This document shows, piece by piece, positions 43,400 to 56,149 of a DNA stretch of 64,000 bases; within the stretch, counting starts at the first letter, position 1, and every line of letters starts with the position of its first letter. The translations under genes and the position numbers were made by a program. The DNA is from Takakia lepidozioides. Lineage: Eukaryota; Streptophyta; Takakiopsida; Takakiales; Takakiaceae. The stretch lies in assembly GCA_030704615.1 (NCBI GenBank), contig CM060733.1, positions 28,334,001-28,398,000 on the forward strand, in the 5' to 3' direction. The notes under the pieces are model-generated. The model made no database searches and was not told the DNA's origin. It worked only from the letters and a program-made list of their open reading frames with translations.

Positions 43400-43971
43400 T
43401 GTTGTGACGTCTCATTGACGTGTAGCTCGGGGCTTAGCTGGATATCGTTGATGAAACTCTTGGACTTTGTCAGAGGCATTGACGAGGTTGGATGAAGGTT
43501 CCCACGTTCATTCGCTGATGTCGTAGCCTTTCCAATGTACAAAATACTCAAGACGTTTATATTTGATGCGAGAGTCTAGGACTTCGTCGACTTCATACTC
43601 AATTTCCTGATTGACTTCGATTGGTAGAGGTAGTACGGAAACTCTCCATGGAATATTCGATAGATGATACAACTCCAATAATGAAACATGAAAGACTGGA
43701 TGGATGCGTATACTTCATGGGAGTTCAAGCCGAAAACTGACTGGATTTATTTATCGAATAATTTTGAATGGTCCCAGGCGTTGATAATCTAATTTCCTTG
43801 ATGGTCGCGAGGTTTGTATGTCCCGTCGAAGAAGCCACACACGTTCTCCGACCTTGAACTGGGGTTGGAATTGGCGATGTTGATCTGCATACTTCTTGTA
43901 TTGTTTTTGAGTTTCTGCGAGGTGGGATGTAAGCTCCTTGTGAATCGTAGCAAGATGAGTAGCCTGCCTCC
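43400..43971 (-). mobile_element. Second chromovirus fragment (mirror of 1,213-1,780)
   Basis: Integrase tail (FKVGERVWLLRRDIQTSRPS) and chromodomain remnant, same junctions as in the left copy. On this copy the frame from HLATIHKELTSHLAETQKQY to LGPFKIIR is open. Confidence 0.8.
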
Positions 43972-45147
43972 ATGCCTGCCTCAAACTTAACTTTCCTCCG
44001 CTTCCGATTCGCCTGCCGTTCATACCGTTTCCTAGCTTTGGCAATGTTGTACTTTGCGAGCTTCAACAAACGCTCGTGTTATTCCAGTGCCGCCGCTGCT
44101 GCCGGTTCCTCAACGTCCTGGGCGGCCCAACTTGTCGGCACCAGAGGTGCTTTTCCATAGACCAACACGAAAGGAGAAACTCCCGTTGTGGAGTGTTTTG
44201 TGTTATTATGACAGAACTCTGCCGCGTCCAAATGCTCCACCCAGTCTGATTGGTCTGCCGACACGTAATTCCGCAAGATCTGCTTCACCACGGAATTCAC
44301 TCTTTCCGTTTGGCCGTCCGTCGTAGGTCGGAAGGCGGTGCTTATCTTGAGCCTCGTCCCCATCTTCTTCCAAAGTGCCCTCCAAAATTTACTCATAAAC
44401 TTTGGATCTCGGTCCGAGATAATATCCTTCGGGAGTCCATCAAGAGACTATATCTGATCCCTCCCTTCGGCACATAGAGACGTTTCTGCTTATACCGGAG
44501 TAGTCCATTTTGCAAGTGGAACTGCGATTTAACCCCATCCTCAAGTCCCGCATCACGGACTTCGCCATCTTATCCTTCCGGTAAGCCTTCCGGATCTTCC
44601 TTTGGAGCGCCGTCTCGCCCCTGTACACCAGTATGAGCTGCTGCTTTCTACTTAAAGCATCGGCCACCACATTGTCCCGTCCCGGTTTATACTGGATATC
44701 CACGTCGAACACTGCCAAAGTATCTTGCCACCTAAGTTGTTTTGGGAATTGTCCGTGAACACCTTCACCGGGTTGGAACCAACATAGTGGCACCAATGCT
44801 CAAGGCAATACACCACCGCCTTCATTTCCTTCTCATGCGTAGGTCACCGTCGCTCCACTTCATTCAATTTCTTACTTTTGTAAGCCAGTGGACGTCCATC
44901 CTGCATGAGCACACCCCCTATTGCGAAGTCCGACGCGTCCGTATGAATCTCAAATGGACGTCGAACTCCGAGATTTTGAGGACTGGAGCTTCCGCCATCC
45001 GCTGCTTCAACTCGGCAAAAGCTTGGCCACAAAAGGTGTTCCATACCCAGACTTTGGATTTACACAGAAGGTCTGACAGCGGCCCCCTGATCTTGGCGAA
45101 ATTTCTCACATATTTCCGGTAATAGGAGGCGAGTCCTAGGAATGATC
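43972..45147 (-). mobile_element. Gypsy fragment: RT/RNase H junction to integrase
   Basis: Starts at 45,147 with SFLGLASYYRKYVRNFAKI-type sequence (the RT to RNase H connection), goes through RNase H ([20 protein letters not shown], with the catalytic-type Asp that the element at 25,045 has lost to Asn) into integrase. A 375-bp deletion near 44,435 removes the HHCC site and the first part of the integrase core relative to the left copy. No LTR on either side. It bridges monooxygenase D (intron 5) and copy C (exon 3). Confidence 0.85.
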
Positions 45148-48100
45148 GCCCCGGAGAGCCCAAACAGCTTATCAATGGACAACAGATTGTACTCATAAGA
45201 CGTTGTTTGCCGTAGCCTTGTGGCCATTGACCCCGCGCCCAGTTTGAGCGGGAACAAAAGGAACAGAACCTACCTCCGTCAGGGGCTGACGTTGGTAGTA
45301 AGACTTACCTTCATATAAAGAATTAATCCGGGTTTTCCAGATATCCTCTAGAAAACCCTTCACACAAGCATCAATCTGTTGTGTGTGATTTGCCCAAAAA
45401 CTAGGCCTCAGGAAGGCCTGGGCTTTTGGCTCAGCCTCGAGACTTTCAAAGTTGGTAAACAGGGGTACAGGCACAATTCCCTTGATAGAATTGAAGAGAG
45501 CGTCTCTTTGGTGAGAGAGAAATCAATGGACAACAGAGAGAAAGAAAGAAAGAAAGCAGTAGACCTAAAGAAACTTCACAACGTCAACTGCGGGAAGTTC
45601 AAGGCTGTAGGAAAATTAGAATGAGATCAATCAAAAGGAAAAGTGGCACCCCTGGCAACCATGCGCACACCCCCCCCGTCCCCCACCCCACACAACCAGA
45701 AAACTGCAATTCAACTTTCAAAGATATGCTATGGTGGAAAGCCTCGTTGAGATATGCTGCAAGGCATCTCGGATCCTTGGAAGAACACTGAGCTGTCTGT
45801 AGCCTATCTTATTTAGCACAATCAACACAAAGGTATTCACTGCAGGTTATCCCCCAGTCTCTATCCTCAGGCTAAGTGAGACATCCATCAATCATCCAAA
45901 CACCTAGAGAAAATGTACACTCAAGAGAAGTTGTTTGCCATAGAATGCCTGGAGAGAGAGGCGCAAACTAGCAATTGACTTGAAGACTGTGTGAGAGAAG
46001 ACTCCATCCGAAGCCTGTGTAACAAAGACCTACTGCTTCCTCTCGGGGGTGGGGTTGTGAGATGTGCTAATTTCCGGACTTCATCCAGCTCTTGCCTAGC
46101 CACTCTCTTCCTGCAGTGGGCTGACTCGAACCCTTGGGTATATTATTCCCCTGGGGAATTCATTCTTCTCTTACTCAATGGATCCACTCCACCAGGTCAC
46201 ATGGGACTAAGCACCGAAGTAGCAAGCGGGCATGTAGCTAAATGAGAGTTCATTTGTTTGCAGGCCTTGGGGTACTGTATCACAAAGCATTAGGTTGAAT
46301 GTAGTGTAAGACATTGTACTCATAGAGCACCAGCTCATGTCTGGAAGCTGTCAAGATCAAAGGAAACTTTAGAAAGAAGGTGACACTTACCATCCCCAAT
46401 GAGCAACACATGGCCAGTAGCATCGCTCCATTTCTTCAAAGGCAAGCGGTCCATAGACCTCCGCTCATATATGAGACTGTCAGCGGTTGCCTTGATTGCT
46501 GAAATCAAATCCTCCCAGCCTTCAAGGTCGGCCAATTGCTGCAATGCCCGTGCTTTGGATTCACTTTTGTTAAATTTTACTGACCTTTCAAGGAAGTCCT
46601 TTTGCAGCTCACCAGTTTTATCCAGAACACGCAAGTGCCATAGTACGTTGCCACGCCCTGTTTCAAGTTGATAGTCATGGTTATGAGACCCAAGCAGTGT
46701 TACAAACAAGCTGGGATATAACTGCCTTCAAAGAATAGAATGAAGGAGCCACACTGGGATTGTACCTTGATCACTGATATAGGCCACCTCCCGACCACTG
46801 GCTGCATGTAGCATTTGAACCTCATCTTTGCAATAGGGAAATACTCTGCCATGACGAACCAGATATCAGATTCCATACGAGTTCATAACAACTAGTCAAT
46901 TGATATATCCCTCCTGGCAGGCTGGCTGTGTGCTTTAGTCACATGTTCAAAGCTTACAGTCTCGTTTAGGTCTTTCATGAAGCTTCACAGAGGTTTAATA
47001 AATAAAGCAAGCTTATATGGATTTCTTTGGTCAAGAGCTCCATTGTCCACTGAAGGAGAGAACACCCATCGGTTCTTTTCTCCTGATGTACCTTTCCCCC
47101 TGTCAATACTGCATGAGAAGATCTTAGCTTCACCAGCTAATACCCATTTGCAGTGGAGGGCTCCCTCATATGTTAGAATTTAGTGTCTACTTCCACCCTT
47201 TCATTCCTATGATGAGTGCTATATTTCCATTATATTCAGGTTTCCATTCTAGTCAGATTCTATTCCATTACATATTCAGTTCCATCACATTCAGTTCACT
47301 TAAGTTTTATCGCGTGACATGAGAGTCAACGTCCCCTTGGATCAAGGGTCACCTGCTGGGTATGGACATCAACAAGGGCCTGTTGGGGCCTAGAGTTGAA
47401 GAATCCTGAGACGAAAGATGATGACTCACTCTCCATTAGGGTTGTAGACAACTGCGTTCCAATTGAGGTAGTTCAAGTAACGGGGAGCATCTTCTGGCAC
47501 CATGATTTTCCGCACCCCTGACCACATTCCATCGGCTCCTGCCAGTAGCTTAGCTCGAACAACTACACTGCCAGAGGCCCCCACCATGCCTTTTGCAGTT
47601 GTCCGAAACTCGACGTCCACACCTCCCTGCAAAATGTGCAAGCTAATGAGCGCTTTCCAGGCTCTGGGGTCGCCTCTGGGATCCCCCCCTAGCTGTGAAA
47701 ACAATGCCATATAAGGGTCCATGGGAGTAGTGAGTGGTCAAACCAGTGCTAAGGATTGAGCAATTCACACTGAGTTTTCGTACATGGCATTTGGAGCCTG
47801 GGGCAAACGAGGTTTGAGTAAGAATAGAAATGTCAAGATCGGATTATATTTAGTTGAATGAGATTGAGTTGCGTGCGCAATCTGCGTTAACAGGTTATAA
47901 TTATAGTTCAATAATGCTCGAGATCCCAGGAGTTTCATATGATTATGGGAGGCGAGAAAGAAAGTTGGGTGGTGAGAAAGACAAGAGTTGGACCCGCAAA
48001 TTCCGATCATGGTTAAATAACTGAATGGGAATCTTATATTGTTCCACATTCCTGCGAGAGGAAGAACTTACAGGAGCAGGTCTGTAACGAACGAAGCGAT

Positions 48101-49397
48101 GATCGCAGTGAATGCTCGACTTGTCCACAAGGTTTGCCAAGAGCTCCTGCGAGAAGCGCCAGCCAATCGTGACAAACTCACCGACCTTGTGTGTCATAGG
48201 GATGACGAGGTCCTTCTCGCCGCTTCTTCTTATAATTTTCTTGATGCGCACATTTTTATTGCCATAGTCCATCATCTGCTGTGCTAGTCCAGGATACATC
48301 CCGTTCAGTGCCGTTATACCTGCAAGCGATGTACTCCAAGGGCAGGTTATGCTACACGATCTTCGAATGCCAGATCAAATTTCCTACCTTTCGGAAGAGA
48401 ATTCCGATGTCCATAGGACTATCTGCTAGACTTGGGCCATATATAATTTTACCTTGCAAAGTATGGACCTTTCATTGGACCTTGGATCACCGAGGTCATT
48501 ATACCTGGACCAAATGTTGCCCACATGGTAAATGATTTCTCCAGACCTGTATGTTTACATCTTAGTTTTCAGGTGACAGTGCACACAATTATGTAGTTCG
48601 TTGAAGTACTCCAGTGTCGTTGCTTTGCACTGTTCACTAGCGATAAAGTGAACGATGAGGACTGTATTCCTGTAGATCCGGTCTTGTGTGGGGGAGACTT
48701 GAGCTTCTGCTGCTAGTGGATCGGTTAAGCTACACTCTCCTGCGAGGACCCTACAACTGCGTTCTGCTCTTGCACTTAGATATTCAAGGCACCTCACATG
48801 TTGCTGGCCAACATTGCAGCGTACACATGTGCATTATGAAGTCATGATTCCGGTCAGTTCCAACTTCTCGAGTCGAAATTGGGTGCGAACTTAAATTCGA
48901 GCGAACTGGACTGAATGATTCTGCCCAATTCACCTCTCCTATATCCACAATTTGCATGTCTGGTTTTATTCCTCCTTCATGGGCGATGTTTGTTACCACA
49001 CAGGTCTAGCTTGCTGATGAGTCGAATACATGAACCTTAGCGAGATCAGAACTGCAAGACCCTCTAGAGCTCAAGTCCCTAGTGTTCAGGAGTTCTTCTA
49101 CTGATATCACTTGAATCCTTAAAGAGTGTCCATCCGATGGCACATACCGTTGAGAGCCAGGTTAATGCCAGTGGCAGAGTCAGTGCGAAGAGCAGGAGCT
49201 TTTTCGAACACATGAGCCTGTATGCCTCTAGTCTGGAGGCCCAACGCCAGCGCTAGACCGCCGAGTCCCCCTCCGACTATGGCAACGTCCACTTCCATCT
49301 CCACAGGTCCCCATTCACGATCGTCCGCGAGTTCCAAATGCCCGTTTTCAGTTGCTGGATCGACCGTTCTCCTCTGTGACTCCATCTCCTGTTTCAT
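45148..49397 (-). pseudogene. FAD monooxygenase copy D, truncated after exon 5
   Basis: Mirror twin of copy B with exons 49,397-49,148, 48,319-48,072, 47,692-47,430, 46,845-46,766 and 46,657-46,391; the translated exons are the same as in B. Exons 6 and 7, with the second half of the FAD site after GDAAH, are gone: intron 5 ends at 45,148 in gypsy sequence. A transcript could start normally but the protein would lack about 110 residues including the conserved GARLAFEDAHQL stretch, so function is unlikely. It also has the 336-bp insertion with its target duplication. Head to head with BAHD gene 2. Confidence 0.85.
45171..45536 (-). mobile_element. 336-bp insertion with 15-bp target duplication (copy D)
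   Basis: ATCAATGGACAACAG at 45,171-45,185 and 45,522-45,536 encloses the mirror of 17,353-17,688. The open frame differs at one residue (QALLRP to QAFLRP). Confidence 0.75.
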
Positions 49398-51218
49398 GGA
49401 TCTACACTCCGTCTTAGCTGTTTAGAAAGTAGCGGGGAGAGAATCCTATACAGTCGAGAGAGATCGCTTTCGTTTTCACTTTGAATCCCGAAGACGAGGT
49501 CACTACCAAAGCGGAACTTGGGGGAAGTAACAATGACGGTGGTGACGGCGGGTAGGTTATTTCCCCCCTCGAAGCCGTACTTGCAATGTCGACCCTCTGG
49601 AGTTGTAACGAGTGCCTGCCTCCACAGTTCTGGCCGTGTAGAGAAAGACCCAGCAGCAGACCGGGGTCTTGCACCACTCATCAATCCCAAGCAGCGCCAC
49701 CAGCTTCTGATGCCCTGTTGGCATCCCTGCTTCCACACCTGCACCAGGCTCCTGCCGTATTGCTGAACAATATTTCACACCTCCTTCATCATTACTGTAT
49801 TCATGGTCACTACAAAGTTGTATACATGATGACGACAACGCAGTGTGGAGCAGGCAGAGATCTCGTGAACTTTGAAGTCCATAACCAGTTACATCTCCGA
49901 GGACAAGGCGTCATGACTCATCATCTACCACTTTACATTATTAAAGTGGCGATATTAATTCACATTAACTATAGCTACATGTACTTATTACTGAGTTAGC
50001 TCGACATTATGCATATAGTCCAAGTGACGAGTGGGGTGTGCTGCCTGCAGTGGATGAGTGGGACCCGTGAGCACACCCGAGTTGGGTATGTTGGACACAG
50101 ACCGCACCTACAGACGCGGACGTGTCTATACCTGTGACCAGACCAGCGACATTTCCTTATTCTTTGCACTCTTGAGCATGTAGTTTTGAGCATGTTTAGC
50201 AGCAATGGCAGTTAAGTGGACTGCACTAAGTCCCTTTAAATAAACGGTGTCAAATCCCACTTGCATATGTGGAATGCATAGCTGGGATGCTGCCGTGAAT
50301 TTATGATCCGTATGGGCCCAGCGTCAGACTTTAAACCTTAAACCTCACATCGAAGTAAGAAGGTGGCAAGCGTTACGGATGCACATCATGCACAGTTTAA
50401 AGTAGAGAGGGTTGAAAACTGTAATCTGCACTTCACCGTGTGTCTTTGGTAAGGTGAAAGTGATGCGACCGGATTCAATCTAACTACTCGAAGCTTGGTG
50501 TTTTCGTGTTTTGCATGAGCATGGGATGCTTGACATATTCCAGCGGCTCAGTTGAATTCGATCACTTCCTCCTTGTGTCTCATCCTTACGTATCTCCCAC
50601 GAGTTGTTTGTCCTAAAGCACTTTCAGGTCTGGCCGTGATGTGAGTGTCCAATTTCTTATTTCTCTTTGCTCGTGAGCTGCAGGCAGCTGGTGGAGTTGG
50701 ACAGGGCCAACCTCCCGCGGCGATCCTCTCGCCGCGTGCTCCTACTACAGGCCAACAGCACCCCTGCATCTGCGCTGCTTACGCAGTCGGCCTGCTTTTG
50801 AGGTAGGACGATACAGCCCCTTACATCACAACTCAACTATATCCGTTTCAGCCTGCACGCACTTCAGCCTCCACAATGTACGTTGCATCCCTAACGGATC
50901 ATGCATGGTAATGTTGCAATTGGAACTAAAGAGGCCGCGATGCGCATATGCGAGGGCTGTGGAGACCTCACAGGTGTGTCCATTCCAGTTCAAAGTTCCT
51001 CTGATGTTCACAGGTCGGCGTGAGCTATCCATTTCCACCTACGGTTCGTGGATTCCACCTCTAACTTCTCCTTTCTGACTTGTGATTGACATGATTGACC
51101 TTCAATCAATCTCTTACTCTTTGACTCTGGATTCCTATCCAGCTTGCACGTAGCTCACTGAATTCACAAACTTTCGAGGGCTGGAGCGAGAGTCCGGGCG
51201 AAGTCGGCATTATTCAAG

Positions 51219-52907
51219 ATGGGAGTGGAAGTGACTGTCCTATCAAAATCCATGGTGGTTCCCACGCCACGTCCCGACGAGAGCCGGGAGTTGCTGCGGC
51301 TCCAACTTACCGGCTTCGATCTCCGCTTGATAAAATTTCCTCCCTTCAGAGTCCTGCTCTTGTACGACGCCAGCGCTCAAGAAAACCTCATCGTGAATCA
51401 GTTCAATGAAAGACTAAGGGAAAGTCTCTCAAGAGCGCTGACAGACTACTACCCATTTGCAGGTAAACAACCCACCCTTCAGTAGCTCTGACGACATGGT
51501 GACTACAGTACTATACGCGATTATTAGAGAATGCTAACGACATTGGGAGACCATGATATGTCATGCAGGTCGGTTTGTACAAGACGAAGGCGGGCTGGCA
51601 ACCGTGGACTGTAACGACGCAGGGGTGGAGTTTGTTGAGGCTTCAGCTCCCATCACTGTGCGGGAGCTCAGAAACTACAACATGGCTGACCTGTATCAAC
51701 ACTTTGCGCAACCAATCCCCTGCACTCTTCAGGACTTTGGTACCTGGCATACCCGCGGCCCTCTTTTTGGCGCCCAGGTCAGCTACCTATGTTTCTGTGG
51801 TGCTTCTATGGTGTGAAGGTGATGGTCACATGTATGTCATTGCAAAAGTACCGGAGCACCTTACGAGTACACTTCGGTGTGACCCAATCCGACCTTCTGA
51901 GTGATATCATTTCTCTTTGAATTACGCAGGTCACTCATCTCAAGTGTGGCGGCTATGCAGTTGGTTTTGTCTACTTCCATGGACTCGTAGATGGAATAAC
52001 GCTGTGGCAATTTATCAAGTCATGGGCAGAGGTCGCCCGTGGAGAACGCATCTCCCTTCTTCCCAATTTCAGCTCGCGAGAGAATGTCATCAACTTGGCA
52101 TCAGAGTCGGAGTCAGACAACTCAGATTGGATAAAGTATTCCCTTCCAAAGGCTTATATGAAGAGATTATCGTTGTCGGGTAATCCTTTTCCTTCCTCCG
52201 GGGATTCGAAGGGTCCTCCTGCGACTGCCCTGAACTCAACAACTTTGCACATTTTGTTTGATGTACCGATGCAAAAGAAGCTCAAAGAGAAAGTATTGCA
52301 GGATCCACCACATGGGCCTACGTTCAGCGCTTACGTAGTGATCAGTGCACATGTCTGGAGGGCCATTACCCGGGCTCGATTGCTTGCATATACGGAGGAA
52401 ACTCGATACTTCAATAGCATCGATTGCAGGAAACGCTGGCTAGAGCTCCCTCCCAATTATTTTGGAAACGCAGTTCTTGACGCTGTGGCAGTAACTACCG
52501 TGAGAGAGCTTCTGGGAAATGGAATCTCTTATGCTGCAAACCTGCTGCACAAGACGATTGCAGATTTCACCGCTCACCACATCAAATCTCAGCTTACCAT
52601 TATGGAGAAAGAGAAAAAGGAATCCTACTTTCTCTTTGATTTCCGACCTTTTGCTGACGTGAGTGCAGGTGGTTCCACTCATTTCCCAGGTCTTGAACAT
52701 TTCGACTTCGGATGGGGTCCGCCGTTTGCCAATATTGCTATATTACTGAAGTTCACTCCTCCTTCTGCGATCGTTTTTGCAGCAAAGCACAACGACGGCA
52801 CAATAGAAATACAGTTCAAACTTCCTCAGGATGCTGCAACGAGACTGCAGGAAGATGCAGACTTCATGTCTTGTATATCATCTGTCACGGCTGTCACACT
52901 TGGATAG
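51219..52907 (+). CDS. BAHD-family acyltransferase, gene 2
   Basis: Exons 51,219-51,462, 51,569-51,777 and 51,930-52,907, 476 codons, the mirror twin of gene 1 with no visible amino-acid change. HGLVD (168-172) and DFGWG (410-414) are intact, as are the exon borders, so the gene should be active if its promoter is. Its divergent partner, monooxygenase D, is broken, so this gene may have kept its expression but lost its partner enzyme on this side. Confidence 0.9.
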
Positions 52908-53389
52908 GAACACCACAAATCCAACCGCACTACACAAACGAATAAAATGAGATTGTTGGTGTTGATGATGTTGTTAGATTTACTACAGATATACGATCAT
53001 AATAAAAATCTGCATGTTCTTCTCTGCCATCTTCGCATCTTGTAGATCTCTTCTGATTACCCTTGCTTCGACTTATCAGCACCCTTGCTGCAGTTTTTGT
53101 AACGATCTCATTGCAGCTGCTTCTCTGTTTGCTATCACTGCAGCCTTCTACTGTGAGGCAGCTCGTCTTCTAGTTTTGCTTTGCTGGCCCAGTGTTGACC
53201 CCCGGGTTAAATCCCCATCCAATTGTGGGCTTTATTTAAACAATAGGAGTAATGTAAGGACTTATGCGTGCATATGAAGTAGGCGGCGGGCCGGTCAAAT
53301 CCTCCCCACCCACGCTCTCGTGCAATCAGTGTCGTTGCCCCTGCATCGTGTAGCCTTGCGACGTCCCGCCTGTGAAATTGGCCCAGTTC

Positions 53390-53800
53390 TCCATCCCCGC
53401 CCCATGTAACCCCATCTCGTGTCACCCCGGCCCATGTATTCCCATCTTGTGTCACCCCACCCCATGTAACTCCATCTCCTAATCCCATCTCATGTCATTA
53501 CCAATCGTGTCACCTCAGACCATGTAGCCCCATCTCCTCTCGACCCATGTAACTCCTTCTGTGTCATTCCAGGTTATGAATGAAACCTTATCTCATGTCA
53601 TCCCAGGCCACGTAGCCCCTTCTAGGGTCATTCCTGATCGGGTCACCCCACCCCATGTCTCTGTTATTTGCCCCATGTAACCCCATCCCGTGTCACCCCA
53701 GACCTATACCCCATCTCATGTCAACCCTTCTCTGTCACTCCAGCCCATTCAATCTCATAAAGTGTCACACCCCCAAATGGTGTGAAGTGTGACTCCGGCT
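53390..53800 (-). repeat. GTAACCCCATCTCGTGTCAC minisatellite 3' of BAHD gene 2
   Basis: Mirror of the array at 9,090-9,490. Single units differ between the arms, which shows the two arms are separate copies with some divergence here. Confidence 0.85.
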
Positions 53801-53944
53801 AATCTAACCCCACGAATGTAACCCCAATGCACCTGATCTGTTTTATGTGCCAATGATCTAGCAGCTGGAATTTAATTTACATATCGTCGAAACCCTAATC
53901 TACTATCTTTATCGTTTTCCTTTTGCTCTTTGTTCATGGTTTGG

Positions 53945-54840
53945 AGCCTCAATTTCTTGTGATTATGAGTTTTCTGTGGCGTCTACAATGTACTGCTTTC
54001 AAAAACCAAATCAAAGGGGACAGAAAATTATTGAGTTCCATTGCAGGACAACATCTTACTCCCAGCAATCCAAAAAATGGTTTGTTGGCCGTAGTACCAC
54101 GTTTCATTCGGTTGTCTCTATCCTTTCTCAATGTCATTCTTGTTGTTTTGTTGCTCTCCCTCCTGCAACCATAGCACCTACCATATGCCTATTTAATCTA
54201 CAGTTGTTTGTCTTTTGGTCCCTCCCACGAGAGTTTCATTGACGACTGCTGTTGTTGTTCACAAAGTGATACATATCCACTTGTTATGTTCTACATGTTT
54301 TTTTTCTTAACAGGGAAATTGAAAGTGAAGAACAATTCTTCTTTCACTGGACTACCTTAGTGAGGGGCTACAGACATGGGAGAGAGAGAAAGAGGAAATG
54401 AGAGTGATGGAAGGGCTCCTTCACGGCATGGTTCCAAAGAGCGAGAAAGTAACAGACATTATAATGACCACAAAAAGCTCAAAGAGCTTATGGGAGAGAG
54501 AGAATGAAAAAGACAGGATGCTTCTAACTTACAGGAAAAGCCCAAGCCCAAAGAGCTTTTGTGACAACAATGAGCCTTGACAGCCATAAGAGAAATGAAA
54601 TGAAATGGTACTTTACAACGTCTGCGGGAAGCTCAAAAGCTAAAGAGGGATAGTAGCCTCAGAAGCTTTACATAGAGGTCCAAAAAAGACCGAAGACTAC
54701 ATTTTAAAACAAAAAAAAAAAAATCTGAGAAAGAAATGTGGTGATAATTGTACCCCGCCGGCGGATTGACACGAGGAATGAGGGCACTCCAGAGGTAGAT
54801 GATCTTATGGTTTCGTTTTATCAATGCAAAGGGTGATAGG
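53945..54840. other. Unassigned DNA; possible exon fragment of an RS-type protein
   Basis: Near 54,366-54,505 one frame reads YRHGRERKRNESDGRAPSRH and GSKERESNRHYNDHKKLKEL, a composition seen in Arg/Ser-rich splicing proteins. No exon borders or continuation were found, so it may be a captured gene piece or chance. The rest shows only low-complexity A and T runs. Confidence 0.25.
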
Positions 54841-54925
54841 ATGGGATGACACGATCTAGGGTTACATCAGGTGGGGTGACACGAGATGGAGTTACGTGTG
54901 TTGGGGTTACAAGGAACTGGTGGAA
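54841..54925 (+). repeat. Short piece of the BAHD-type minisatellite
   Basis: GGTGGGGTGACACGAGATGG and GGGTTAC units as at 9,090-9,490, three to four copies only. Confidence 0.65.
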
Positions 54926-55189
54926 TGGGGGACTCAATGAACGGGAAGAACCGGCAGCCAGTTACATGCCAGCCGAGTGCCATCCTGGAATTTCCGGGTA
55001 TGACATGAAACCTCCGGAAAATGAACCGACGGGAAAAATGGCCCAAGAGGAAATCATCCGAGTGCCTGACTCAGAGGACGGATTTTTGCCTTTCCGTATC
55101 AGTAAATGCCGGAAATATGCCTTAGTTGGCACGCCTGGACGGATTCCAGCCGTTCTTATCTTATAAGAAAACGGAAAATGGCCGTTGAA

Positions 55190-56100
55190 TACTGCCACGT
55201 GCCGGAAATCCAGCATGCAGGGCCCAGGCCTGGTTACATCCAACGGACGGGGTCAGGGTGGTTGGGGGCAAACCCTAGAAGAGACTAGAAGAGCCTTGCC
55301 ACGTGGCGGAAATCCAGCATGCCAGGGCCCACGCCTGGTTACATCCAACGGACGGAGCCAGGGTGGTTGGGGGCAAACCCTAGAAGAGCCTTGCACTCGT
55401 TCTTTACTAAGTCCTTTGCTCACCTACCGGGCCCGCACTTACCACTGGCTGTATGTTGATGTGCTGCCGACGCTCCCGCCTGCTTGTACTCGCTGCGTGC
55501 TACCACACTTCAAGGCCCAGGCATGTTTTCAGCCTTGCATTCGTTCTTTGCTAAGTCCTTTGCTCACCTGCCGGCCCGCACTTACCACTGGCTATATGTT
55601 GATGTGCTGCCGACGCTCCCGCCTGCTTGTACTCGCTGCGTGCTACCACACTTCAAGGCCCAGGCATGAGTCTTTGTTTCATTTGGTTATGTCCTTGCTT
55701 TTCCTAGTGAGAGGTTATGACTTTTGCCTTTCGAAGTCTACAGCTACATGACTTTCTGCATACTTTGTGCTCGTCATGCAGTAAAAAACAAGGGCATTGG
55801 TAGGCCTCCCCCTTCGGTTCTTCTACCGTTCTTTCGACCACGGTTTCTATTGTTTTGCAGCAGGCACAAAGCCGTGTCTATTTTGTGTCGGGCAAAGGCG
55901 GCTGGGAGGGCTGCATCTCACCTCCCACCGATTTCTGACCCACCTCCCCTTCTATTTTCTGATTTGCTTCAGGCAGTTGGCAGGCCTTGCACTCGTTCTT
56001 TGCTAAGTCCACATCTCACCTGCCGGGGCCCGCACTTACCACTGGCTGTATGTTGATGTGTTGCCGACGCTCCCGCCTGCTTGCACTCGCTGGCCCTTCC
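55190..56100 (+). repeat. Two sets of tandem duplications
   Basis: First set: a 105-bp block (GAAATCCAGCATGC ... TTGGGGGCAAACCCTAGAAG) at about 55,200-55,275 and 55,295-55,390. Second set: a block of about 130 bp (CTCGTTCTTTACTAAGTCCT ... CACTTACCACTGGCTGTATG ... CTCCCGCCTGCTTG) at about 55,390, 55,535 and 55,985. The third copy lies 450 bp away and ends just before the hAT gene. The open frame at 55,185-55,751 is created by the repeats. Confidence 0.7.
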
Positions 56101-56149
56101 TTGTTGCAATTTCCGTGCTATAAATTTGTATTTTTGTAAGGTCTTGGCT

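Larger units (their letters stand above)
45148..53944 (-). repeat. Right arm of the large inverted duplication
   Basis: Reverse complement of 8,952-17,735; the homology ends at 53,944 (CATGGTTTGG) on the outer side and at the gypsy junction 45,148 on the inner side. Confidence 0.9.

Noticed and set aside
55185-55751. 188-codon open frame
   Set aside because: Composed of the tandem duplicated blocks with the same residues repeated; no gene signature.
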